A DNA stretch of 64,000 nt, from the NCBI GenBank assembly GCA_002529455.1, contig NYMS01000016.1:62001-126000 (forward strand), given 5' to 3'. Shown piece by piece: positions 55,060-64,000 of the stretch (positions are counted from its first letter, which is position 1; the number at the start of each line of letters is the position of its first letter). The position numbers and the translations under genes were made by a program. This stretch comes from Glycomyces fuscus (GTDB taxonomy: Bacteria > Actinomycetota > Actinomycetes > Streptosporangiales > Streptosporangiaceae). The notes beneath the pieces were generated by a model. That model was not told the DNA's origin. It saw only the letters and a program-made list of their open reading frames with translations, and made no database searches.

Positions 55060-56775
55060 TCAGTCGTCCCGGTCGGCCGGTTCGAAGCTGCGGGACATGT
55101 GGTCCAGCAGCGCCCGGTTCTCCTCGGGGTGGTCGTTGTCGGCCACCAGGAACAGGGCGTAGCCGATGTCCTCGGTGTGGAAGCCCCGGTTGACGGCGTG
55201 CATGTCGCCGTTGCGGAAGGTGAACTCCCAGTCGGCGGCGCTGACGTAGTCCTCCGCCCAGTCGGCCTCCACGTCCTCGATGCCGACCAGGGCGTAGCCG
55301 CTGAAGTTGTCCCTGCCGATGGGCTCGAACGCACGCCAGTCGTCCCCGGCGTCGGGGTTGGGGTCGTCGGTCTGGTCCACCTGGAGGTACCCGCCGTCGG
55401 GGTTGTGGAAGAAGACCATGTCGCCCCGGCGCTCGGTCTCCCAGTCCTCGGGGACGTCCACGGAGAAGCCGCTGGGGTCCTCGTGCCGGGCGAGGGGACC
55501 CCAGACCTCCTCCACGGCCTCCTCGTCCCGCTCGGCCCCGTCCGCCTCCTCGTCCGAGGACTCGTCCGAGGCCTCCCCGGACTCCTCCGGCGTCTCCTCC
55601 GCGGCGGACGCGCTCTCCTCGGCGGAGGGTTCCGGCGTCTCCTCGCCGGGGTCGGCCCCGGCCTGCCGGCCGGAGCCGTCGACCAGTCCGGTGTCGGACC
55701 CGCCGGAGCGGTTCATGCTCACCAGGAGGCTGGTGGCGGCGCCCACGACGAGCAGCACGAACACGGCGGCGGTGACCAGCAGCGTCCGCCGGACAGACCC
55801 GGGGCGCCCCTCGCGGCGGGGGACGGCGGCGGGGCGGGCGTCCGGGCCGGGGCCCGGCGGTTCGGCGCGGACGGCCGGCTCCACGTCGTCCTCCGGCTCC
55901 GACGCGGTGGTGACCGGTGCGGGGGCGGCCGTCCCGGGGGTGTCGTCCGCGTCCCGGATCTCCCGCAGCAGGGCGCGCACCTCGCCGACCGAGGGCCGGT
56001 CCTCCGGGCGCTTCTCGCACAGGGCCTCCAGGACCGGGCGCAGCGGACCGGCGTTGACCGGCTCCGGCAGGTCCTGGGTGACGATGGCGGTCAGCGTCGC
56101 CATCGGGGTCGGGCGCTCGAAGGGCAGGGAGCCCTCGACCGCCTGGTAGAGGGTGACGCCCAGGGCCCACATGTCCGAGGCCGGGGTGGCCGGGTGCCCG
56201 TGCGCGACCTCCGGGGAGAGGTAGCTCGGGGAGCCCATCAGCAGGCCGGTGCTGGTCAGGTGGGTGGCACCGTCCAGGTGGGCGATACCGAAGTCGGTCA
56301 GGACCGCGCGGTCGTTCCCGGCGATGAGCACGTTGCCCGGCTTGATGTCGCGGTGCACGATGCCGCGGGCGTGCGCCTCGGCCAGTCCCGCCGCCATCTG
56401 CTCGCCGATGCCGGCGGCCCGCCGGACCGGCAGCGCGCCCTCCTCGCGGACGAGGTCGCCCAGGGAGGGACCGCGGACCAGCTCCATGACGATCCACGGG
56501 CGGCCGTCCTCCTCCGCCACGTCGAACACCGTGATGATGGCGGGGTGGCTGAGCTGTGCCGCGCTGCGCGCCTCGCGCAGCATGCGGGTGCGCAGCACCT
56601 CGACCTCGTGCGGGGGCAGGTTCGGCGGCGTGGTCAGCTCCTTGACGGCGACCGGCCGGTCCAGGAGGGTGTCGGTGCCCTGCCAGACCCGCCCCATGCC
56701 GCCGGAGCCGATGACCTCGTCCAGACGGTACCGGTTGACCAGGAGACGACCGGGGTCGGTTTCCGAACTGTTCAT
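55060..56775 (-). CDS. Receptor-type Ser/Thr protein kinase
   Basis: 571 residues. Cytoplasmic Hanks-type kinase domain 16-275: VIGSGGMGRVWQG, PVAVKEL (K45), IVHRDIKPGNVL and LTDFGIAHLDG, activation-loop Thr-rich THLTSTGLLMGSPSY. A Pro/Asp juxtamembrane region leads to one membrane helix (residues 331-353). An acidic Glu/Ser stalk and a C-terminal extracytoplasmic domain of about 140 residues (FSVDVPEDWETERRGDMVFF onward) follow. It has no PASTA repeats, so it is not PknB; it belongs to the group with a small beta-rich ectodomain. ATG 56775; AGAGGA lies 12 nt upstream, slightly far. The signal bound outside is unknown. Confidence 0.9.
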   Translation of the reverse strand: MNSSETDPGRLLVNRYRLDEVIGSGGMGRVWQGTDTLLDRPVAVKELTTPPNLPPHEVEVLRTRMLREARSAAQLSHPAIITVFDVAEEDGRPWIVMELVRGPSLGDLVREEGALPVRRAAGIGEQMAAGLAEAHARGIVHRDIKPGNVLIAGNDRAVLTDFGIAHLDGATHLTSTGLLMGSPSYLSPEVAHGHPATPASDMWALGVTLYQAVEGSLPFERPTPMATLTAIVTQDLPEPVNAGPLRPVLEALCEKRPEDRPSVGEVRALLREIRDADDTPGTAAPAPVTTASEPEDDVEPAVRAEPPGPGPDARPAAVPRREGRPGSVRRTLLVTAAVFVLLVVGAATSLLVSMNRSGGSDTGLVDGSGRQAGADPGEETPEPSAEESASAAEETPEESGEASDESSDEEADGAERDEEAVEEVWGPLARHEDPSGFSVDVPEDWETERRGDMVFFHNPDGGYLQVDQTDDPNPDAGDDWRAFEPIGRDNFSGYALVGIEDVEADWAEDYVSAADWEFTFRNGDMHAVNRGFHTEDIGYALFLVADNDHPEENRALLDHMSRSFEPADRDD

Positions 56776-57050
56776 GAAGGCGCGATTCCTCTGTGGGAGG
56801 GGCGGTGTGGGAGTGCGGGGGCGCGGTGGAGGAGGACCTCGAGGCGTTAGTGAGTCTAGGATCCCCCGGCCACTGATGACGCTCCCCGCCACGGTGTCAT
56901 GTGTCTTCCCCGGACGCGAGGCGGCCGGACGCACGCCCTTGAGATGGGCGGATCCCGTCCCGGACGCCGCGGAGGGCCGCGACCGCGGGACGGGGGCCAC
57001 CGGGCGTGTCCGCCCCGTCCGCGCCGTGGAGGCGCTCGGGCGGGGCCGCC

Positions 57051-58391
57051 TCAGGACCCGCGCAGCAGTCTCACCAGGAAGTTCGACAGGGAGGACAGGC
57101 CGCCGGAGGCCTGCTGGCGGGGCTCGGAGGCGCCCGCGGGCGGGTCGGCCGGGAGGGGCGCCGCCTCCTCGGGGCCGTGGGGCAGGGGTGCCTGCGGGGC
57201 GAACTCGACGGGGAGCCGGACGGGGACCCAGGACAGGCCGGACAGCCGCCAGCGCAGCTGCTCCGGCGGGACGGCCAGGCGCAGCCCGGGCAGACGGGTG
57301 AGCAGGACGCGCACCGCGATGATGGCGACGGTGGAGGCCTCGTCGATGGCGGGGCACCGGTGCGGCCCCGCGCCCCAGGCCACGTGCGCCCGGTTGGCGG
57401 TCTCCTCCATCCGCTCGGCGTTCTCCCGGGCGAAGAAGTGGTTCGCCGCGGCGAAGGCCATCAGGACGGGCGACCCGGCCTCGATGACCCGGCCGTCGTC
57501 GAGGGGCACGTCCACACGCGGGTAGAGGGCGGGGAAGTTGGTGATCGGCGCGTCCCGCCACAGCACGCCGTCGAGGAGCTCGGTGAGGGAGGCGTCGGAG
57601 GGCGCGGCCGTGCCGGGCCCGGAGGGGCCGGTCAGGACGGCGCGCAGGGCCGCGTCGATCAGGTTCGCGGTCGGCTCGTTGGCGGCGGCGGTGACCAGCA
57701 GGAGCTGCATGATCACCTCCTCGTCGCTGAGTGCGGCGCGGTGCCGGATCATCCGGGTGGTGAGGTCGTCGCCGGGCTGGCGGTGCCTGGCCGTCACCAC
57801 CTCCGACAGCACCCGCTCGGCCTCGGCGTTGGACCTCTCCGCGTCCACGCCGAGCCAGAGGTTGCGCATGGCGGTGACGAAGCGCATCCCCTGGTCCTCG
57901 TCGAAGCCGAAGAGGTCGTTCATGACCAGCAGCGGCAGCATGCGCGCGTACTCGTCGAGGAGCTCGGCCCGCCCCCGTGCGCAGAACTCGTCGATGAGCC
58001 GGTCGGCGTAGCGGCCGGTGATCCGGCGCAGGTGCTCGGTGTCGACCCCGCCGAGGCTGTCGGTGATGACCCTGCGGTAGCGCTGGTGCTCCACGCCGTC
58101 GACGTACAGGGCGCTCGTGCGCGGGGCCAGCATGGGCAGCAGCGGGGAGTCCGGGCCGACCCGGCCCTCGGTGAAGTCCCGCCACAGCCTGGGGTCGTGG
58201 CTGAACGTGGTGGTGTCCCGGGACCAGGAGATGAGGGTGGCGTAGTCGGTGACCAGCCATCCGTGCACGCCGGAGCCGAGTTCGACCGGGACCACGGGCC
58301 CGTGGTCGGCGCGCATCCGGGCGTACACGGAGTAGGGGTCGGGGTGCGGCTCGCTCTGGTGCAGCGCGGCTCGGGGACATCCAGAAGACAC
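57051..58391 (-). CDS. Cytochrome P450 lacking ExxR (CYP157-like)
   Basis: 446-residue soluble P450 with substrate recognition typical of actinobacterial enzymes. The I helix is TAAANEPTANL (234-244). The heme loop is VAWGAGPHRCPA with axial Cys346; Trp replaces the usual Phe and Ala the last Gly. At the K helix, where ExxR is expected, the sequence is ELLDGVLWRDAP: neither Glu nor Arg is conserved. This is the hallmark of CYP157-group P450s of streptomycete conservons. GTG 58391 follows GAGG at 5 nt. A hydrophilic C-terminal tail of about 45 residues is present. No conservon GTPase gene is adjacent. Substrate unknown. Confidence 0.87.
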   Translation of the reverse strand: MSSGCPRAALHQSEPHPDPYSVYARMRADHGPVVPVELGSGVHGWLVTDYATLISWSRDTTTFSHDPRLWRDFTEGRVGPDSPLLPMLAPRTSALYVDGVEHQRYRRVITDSLGGVDTEHLRRITGRYADRLIDEFCARGRAELLDEYARMLPLLVMNDLFGFDEDQGMRFVTAMRNLWLGVDAERSNAEAERVLSEVVTARHRQPGDDLTTRMIRHRAALSDEEVIMQLLLVTAAANEPTANLIDAALRAVLTGPSGPGTAAPSDASLTELLDGVLWRDAPITNFPALYPRVDVPLDDGRVIEAGSPVLMAFAAANHFFARENAERMEETANRAHVAWGAGPHRCPAIDEASTVAIIAVRVLLTRLPGLRLAVPPEQLRWRLSGLSWVPVRLPVEFAPQAPLPHGPEEAAPLPADPPAGASEPRQQASGGLSSLSNFLVRLLRGS

Positions 58392-58786
58392 AGGTACCTC
58401 GGCTGGGGGGAGAGGGGTACGGGCTGGGATCCGTCCTTCACGTGGGGGTCGGGGCGGGCAGGGGCCGGCGGCGGGGCCGGGGCCGCGCGCACGGGGCCGT
58501 ACGGACACGGCGCGGCCGCACCGTCCGCGCGGGTACGCCCGGAGCGTGCAGCCCCGCGCAACCCTAGCGGCCCGTCCCGGGCGCGCGCGAGACCCGCCTC
58601 ACGTCCTTCACCGAGGCGGGAGCCCTCCCGGCCGGGTTCCCGACCCGGATCCGGCACTCCGCAGCGCGTTCGGACGAACACGCACGGGCACGGCCGGGCC
58701 GTGGCGGAACCGGCCGCGGTCGGCCCCGGAAACGGGAGGAGGGGCGCGGACGGCCCGCGCCCCTCCCCGGGTCCCCCGGGCGCCGG
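58392..58786. other. Intergenic region upstream of the P450 gene
   Basis: 395 bp including the copA terminator (58738-58766). The rest is uniformly GC-rich; no gene or clear promoter was recognised. Confidence 0.4.
58738..58766 (-). terminator. Terminator after copper ATPase
   Basis: 12-bp perfect stem GGAGGGGCGCGG / CCGCGCCCCTCC with ACGGC loop, 20 bp beyond the stop. Confidence 0.75.
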
Positions 58787-61081
<2,295 letters not shown>

Positions 61082-61244
61082 AAGCCCTTCCTGGCCCTCT
61101 CTGGCGTTCGTGGTGTCCCCGCGGACGGCCGCGCGGCCCCGGAGTCCGGCGCGGGCGGGCGCTCCGCCCCCGCGCCGCCGCTCCCCCGCGGGCCGGGACG
61201 GCCGTACGCCGTCCCGGCCCGGACCGCGGGATCCGGAGTCCGCG

Positions 61245-61460
61245 TCAGCCGCGCACCTCGTACCCGGCCTCGTCGATGGCGGCGCGGACCGACGCGTCGT
61301 CGACCGGGCCGTCACTGGTGACGGTCACCTTCTTGCTGTCGAGGTCGACCTTGACGTCGGTGACCCCCGCGACTCCACCGACCTCCTCGGTGACGGAGTT
61401 GACGCAGTGCCCGCAGCTCATGCCGTCAACGGTGTAAACAGCGGTGGTGGTGGCAGCCAT
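61245..61460 (-). CDS. copZ: Copper chaperone (CopZ-like heavy-metal-associated protein)
   Basis: 71-residue ferredoxin-like metallochaperone with the Cu(I) motif [11 protein letters not shown] (CxxC) and the ending [10 protein letters not shown]. Delivers Cu(I) to the ATPase downstream. First gene of the operon. The start ATG 61460 follows an AGGAGG-type site. The promoter has a CsoR-like palindrome. Confidence 0.92.
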   Translation of the reverse strand: MAATTTAVYTVDGMSCGHCVNSVTEEVGGVAGVTDVKVDLDSKKVTVTSDGPVDDASVRAAIDEAGYEVRG

Positions 61461-61844
61461 TTCGCCTCCTGGGTCGTGTGTGCTGTGCCGGCCCTCCTGG
61501 GACCGGCCTCCAGATGCCCAACATACCCCTCAGGGGTATGGTGCTGTCAAATGTCCGCCGAGCGCGCCGCCCCCGGAAACGACGAAGGCCCCCGCACGCG
61601 ACGTGCGAGGACCTCGGGCGGCGTCCACGGGGACCGGGGAGGCGCTGGGGAGCTCCGGCGGGGGTTCCGGATACCCTCCCCCCGTTCTCCGGGGGCGGCC
61701 CGTGTTCGGACCGGAGAGCGGGGCGGCGGGTTCACGGGGTTCCGCGGGGGGCTGCCGGAAGCCGGAAGGGGGGCGACCGGGGTGGGGGGGACGGGATCGG
61801 GATGGGGGCGGGGGACGGGGGTGGGACCGGGAAGGGGGGGAGGG
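61461..61844. other. Intergenic region with copper promoter and G-rich tract
   Basis: 384 bp. Contains the copZ promoter and operator near its left end, an imperfect hairpin CGCACG-CGA-CGTGCG (61593-61607), and from about 61770 a dense run of G tracts up to the GNAT stop. Confidence 0.5.
61520..61550 (-). promoter_or_regulatory. Copper-responsive promoter with CsoR-type operator
   Basis: On the minus strand: -35 TTGACA (61550-61545), 19-bp spacer, -10 TATGTT (61525-61520). The palindrome CATACCCCT-C-AGGGGTATG (61522-61540) fills the spacer and overlaps the -10. The TACCCC/GGGGTA arms match CsoR sites. The 19-bp spacer is also typical of MerR-family (CueR) promoters, so a CueR activator is an alternative. 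Confidence 0.75.
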
Positions 61845-62444
61845 CTACTCGGCTTTGAGCTCCAGGCGTGCGATCACACGCTCGCTCGCGTGGTGGTTGT
61901 TCAGCGTGAACCCGGCCCGCCGGAACATCTCCACCGTTCCCGTGTAGACCTCGGCGCTGGGCGCCCGGCCCCCGGCCGTGTCCACGGGGTAGGCCTCCAG
62001 GACGCGCGCCCCGTTGGCCCTGGCGTAATCGATCGCCCCGTCCAGCAGGCGGCTGCCCAGGCCGCGTCTGCGCCGGCGGGGCGGGAGCCAGAAGCAGACC
62101 AGCGCCCACACCCCCGGCTCGCGGGGGTCGGCCGGGCGCAGGGACCGCGACCGCGACAGCCGGATGAAGTCCTCGCGGGGGGCCACGGACACCCACCCGC
62201 AGGGGCCTTCCCCGTCGTAGGCGAGCAGGCCGGGCACCCGCCCGTCCAGGGTCAGGCGCCGCAGCTCCTCCTTGTTGTCCACACCGCGCTGGGAGCGCTC
62301 ACAGGAGGTGCTCGCCGTGTGGTCCTTGGCCCGCCTCCGGAAGAAGGTGCACCAGCAGTGCCCGTAGGCTCCGGTCGGTCCGAACAGGTTCTCCAGGTCT
62401 TCCCACCGCTCGGCGGTGGCGGGCTCGATTGAGACGATGGACAT
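61845..62444 (-). CDS. GNAT-family N-acetyltransferase
   Basis: 199 residues. The CoA-binding segment is RRRRRGLGSRLLDGAIDYAR (R-x-x-G-x-G/A pattern), preceded by VWALVCFWLPP, with RAGFTLNNHH near the C-terminus. An early YGHCWCTFFRRR and a Cys-rich stretch are found in a subgroup of single-domain GNATs of actinobacteria. ATG 62444 follows GAGGGAG. Acceptor unknown. Confidence 0.85.
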   Translation of the reverse strand: MSIVSIEPATAERWEDLENLFGPTGAYGHCWCTFFRRRAKDHTASTSCERSQRGVDNKEELRRLTLDGRVPGLLAYDGEGPCGWVSVAPREDFIRLSRSRSLRPADPREPGVWALVCFWLPPRRRRRGLGSRLLDGAIDYARANGARVLEAYPVDTAGGRAPSAEVYTGTVEMFRRAGFTLNNHHASERVIARLELKAE

Positions 62445-62582
62445 CGGACTCCCTCGACGAGACACACGGGCCGCCACAACTGTGATCCAGCACACTAGCG
62501 ATTATTCGCCGTGACCGAAAGAACACAGATGCACTGAAAAGCCTTACCTGGTGGGTTCTGTCATTGAATGACCCGTTGAAGA

Positions 62583-62631
62583 CGCCGGTGGGGCGGGGTG
62601 AGGCGTACACCCTCCCCCCGCCCCGCCGGCG
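62583..62631 (-). terminator. Terminator after symporter gene
   Basis: 16-bp stem with one G-U pair: CGCCGGTGGGGCGGGG (62583-62598) and CCCCGCCCCGCCGGCG (62616-62631), 17-nt loop, 82 bp beyond the stop. Confidence 0.7.
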
Positions 62632-62713
62632 AACGGGTCCGAGCCCCGGACGGAGCGGGGACCCGGACGGAACGCGGATCCGTCCCGGTCCCACAGGCCC
62701 CTTCCGCAGGCCC

Positions 62714-64000
62714 TCAGACCCGGTCGGACTCGGCCGCCGACTCCCTCTCCCGGGGCTCCCAGCACTCCACTCCGCGCAGGCCGGGCAGCCGGTCCCGCGT
62801 GAACACGGGGTCGATGCCCTGGCGCCGCTGGTCGTTGTAGTCCTTGAGCACCCGTGCCGCGATCGCGGCCAGCGGCGTGATGGCCACGAGGTTGATCAGC
62901 GCCATCATGCCCATGGTCGTGTCCGCCAGCGTCCAGACCAGGTCGATCGAGCCCAGCGAGCCGAGGAAGCTGGCCACGAGGAAGACGACCTTGTAGCCGA
63001 ACATGACGCGCCGGTCGGCGGTCAGGTACTCCAGGTTCGACTCGCCGTAGTAGTAGTTGCCCAGCACCGACGTGAACGCGACCAGGAGGATGATCAGCGT
63101 CATGAGGTGCAGCGCCCAGGGGCCCAGCGCCTCGGTGACGGCGATCTGGGTGAGGTCGCCCTCCAGCTCCCGCACCGTGCCGCTCTCGTAGCCGATGAGG
63201 ATGATGAAGGCCGTGAAGGAGCAGACCACGAGGGTGTCGAAGTAGACGCCGAGGGTCTGCACCAGGCCCTGCTTGGCGGGGTGGGTGACCGCGGCGCTGG
63301 CCGCGGCGTTGGGGGCCGAGCCGAGTCCCGCCTCGTTGGAGAACATGCCCCGGCGCACGCCCTGGATGATCACGGTGCCCAGGCCGGCGGCGGCGAACTC
63401 GCGGATACCGAAGGCGTGCTCGAAGATGAGCGCGAACATGCCGGGGATCTGCTCGAAGTTCATCCCCACGATGATGACGCCCATGATCAGGTAGATCAGC
63501 GCGAAGGCCGGGATCAGGGCCTGGGCGGTCTGCGCGATCCTGCGGACGCCGCCGAAGATCACCAGCGCGGTGACCGCCACGAGCAGGAGCCCGACCGCGG
63601 CCGACAGGCCGAGGCCCGTGCCCACGTTCATGTTCTCGGCGGAGTTGGTGACGGCGCCGGCGATGGTGTTGCTCTGCACGGCGTTGAAGACCATGGGGAA
63701 GGTCAGGATGAGGACGATCGCGAAGAGCACGCCCATCCAGCGCTGCCCCAGGCCCTTCTCCATGTAGTAGGCCGGGCCGCCCCGGTAGCCGGTGGAGTCC
63801 CGGACCTTGTAGAGCTGGGCCAGGGTGGACTCGACGAAGCTGGCCGCCGCGACCAGGAGCGCCATCACCCACATCCAGAAGACGGCGCCCGGCCCGCCCA
63901 GGGAGATGGCGACGGCCACGCCGACGATGTTGCCCGTGCCGATGCGCGCGGCGGCCGAGATCATGAACGCCTGGAGCGAGGAGACGGCCCTGCCTCCGTC
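62714..64000 (-). CDS. Alanine/sodium symporter (AGCS family), 5' end cut by window
   Basis: 429 codons are present; the N-terminus is outside the window. Membrane transporter importing alanine or glycine with Na+. Segments SLQAFMISAAARIGTGNIVG, the hydrophobic helices ending MVFNAVQSNTIAGAVTNS, RGMFSNEAGLGSAPNAAASA and TSVLGNYYYGESNLEYL are diagnostic of AGCS. At least ten membrane helices remain. A hydrophilic Glu/Arg tail ends the protein. ATG 63964 is an internal Met in the family pattern, not the start. Confidence 0.93.
   Translation of the reverse strand, partial: DGGRAVSSLQAFMISAAARIGTGNIVGVAVAISLGGPGAVFWMWVMALLVAAASFVESTLAQLYKVRDSTGYRGGPAYYMEKGLGQRWMGVLFAIVLILTFPMVFNAVQSNTIAGAVTNSAENMNVGTGLGLSAAVGLLLVAVTALVIFGGVRRIAQTAQALIPAFALIYLIMGVIIVGMNFEQIPGMFALIFEHAFGIREFAAAGLGTVIIQGVRRGMFSNEAGLGSAPNAAASAAVTHPAKQGLVQTLGVYFDTLVVCSFTAFIILIGYESGTVRELEGDLTQIAVTEALGPWALHLMTLIILLVAFTSVLGNYYYGESNLEYLTADRRVMFGYKVVFLVASFLGSLGSIDLVWTLADTTMGMMALINLVAITPLAAIAARVLKDYNDQRRQGIDPVFTRDRLPGLRGVECWEPRERESAAESDRV

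Overview
The window is very GC-rich chromosomal DNA from an actinomycete. Its gene set (Rex plus the heme operon, GlnR, mycothiol synthase MshD, BldC, DUF3073, a PknG-type kinase, LAxTG surface proteins, conservon-type P450) fits a filamentous actinobacterium. I would guess Nocardiopsis or a close relative, but the genus is inference. About 60 protein genes are supported. I found no rRNA, tRNA, CRISPR array, complete insertion sequence, prophage or replication origin. Both ends cut genes: a PAP2 phosphatase on the left and an alanine/sodium symporter on the right.

Left part (1-10 kb). After rraA and a frameshifted LuxR remnant comes one leftward operon, rex-hemA-hemC-cobA/hemD-hemB plus a primase-polymerase-like gene. 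A Rex operator lies over the -35 and spacer of its promoter. A MoaD/ThiS-glutaredoxin pair and glnR follow.

10-25 kb. A secreted Ser/Pro-rich protein and mshD precede pstC-pstA-pstB, which has a PHO box but no pstS. Three 60-bp tandem repeats, a nucleoside hydrolase and a RelE/XRE toxin-antitoxin pair come next; the pair is bracketed by a perfect 46-bp direct repeat that rebuilds the hydrolase 3' end. A PhoU-like DUF47 gene, a sterol-carrier-family gene, purF, purM, DUF3073, an uncharacterised gene and bldC follow.

25-42 kb. Two LAxTG surface proteins, a lipoprotein amidase, two proteins made of DivIVA motifs and an M48-like membrane protein with a substituted catalytic glutamate lead to a signalling operon: coiled-coil protein, PknG-like kinase, PP2C phosphatase, FHA protein, GlnX-like membrane protein and GlnH-like lipoprotein. 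The three cytosolic partners each carry two CxxC zinc ribbons. By analogy with mycobacterial GlnH-GlnX-PknG, the group probably senses extracellular amino acids and adjusts central metabolism.

42-64 kb. Mostly single genes: AAA ATPase, MGT-type glycosyltransferase, DUF308 membrane protein with a nine-copy ADR repeat, citrate synthase, release factor 3, a divergent TetR/acyl-CoA dehydrogenase pair, an NmrA-like oxidoreductase, a NarL-type two-component pair, glutaminase, a receptor Ser/Thr kinase, a P450 lacking the ExxR motif, a copper ATPase/chaperone pair under a CsoR-type operator, a GNAT enzyme and the truncated symporter. Many starts lack a Shine-Dalgarno sequence but have a TAnnnT hexamer 6-8 nt upstream, the mark of leaderless transcripts.
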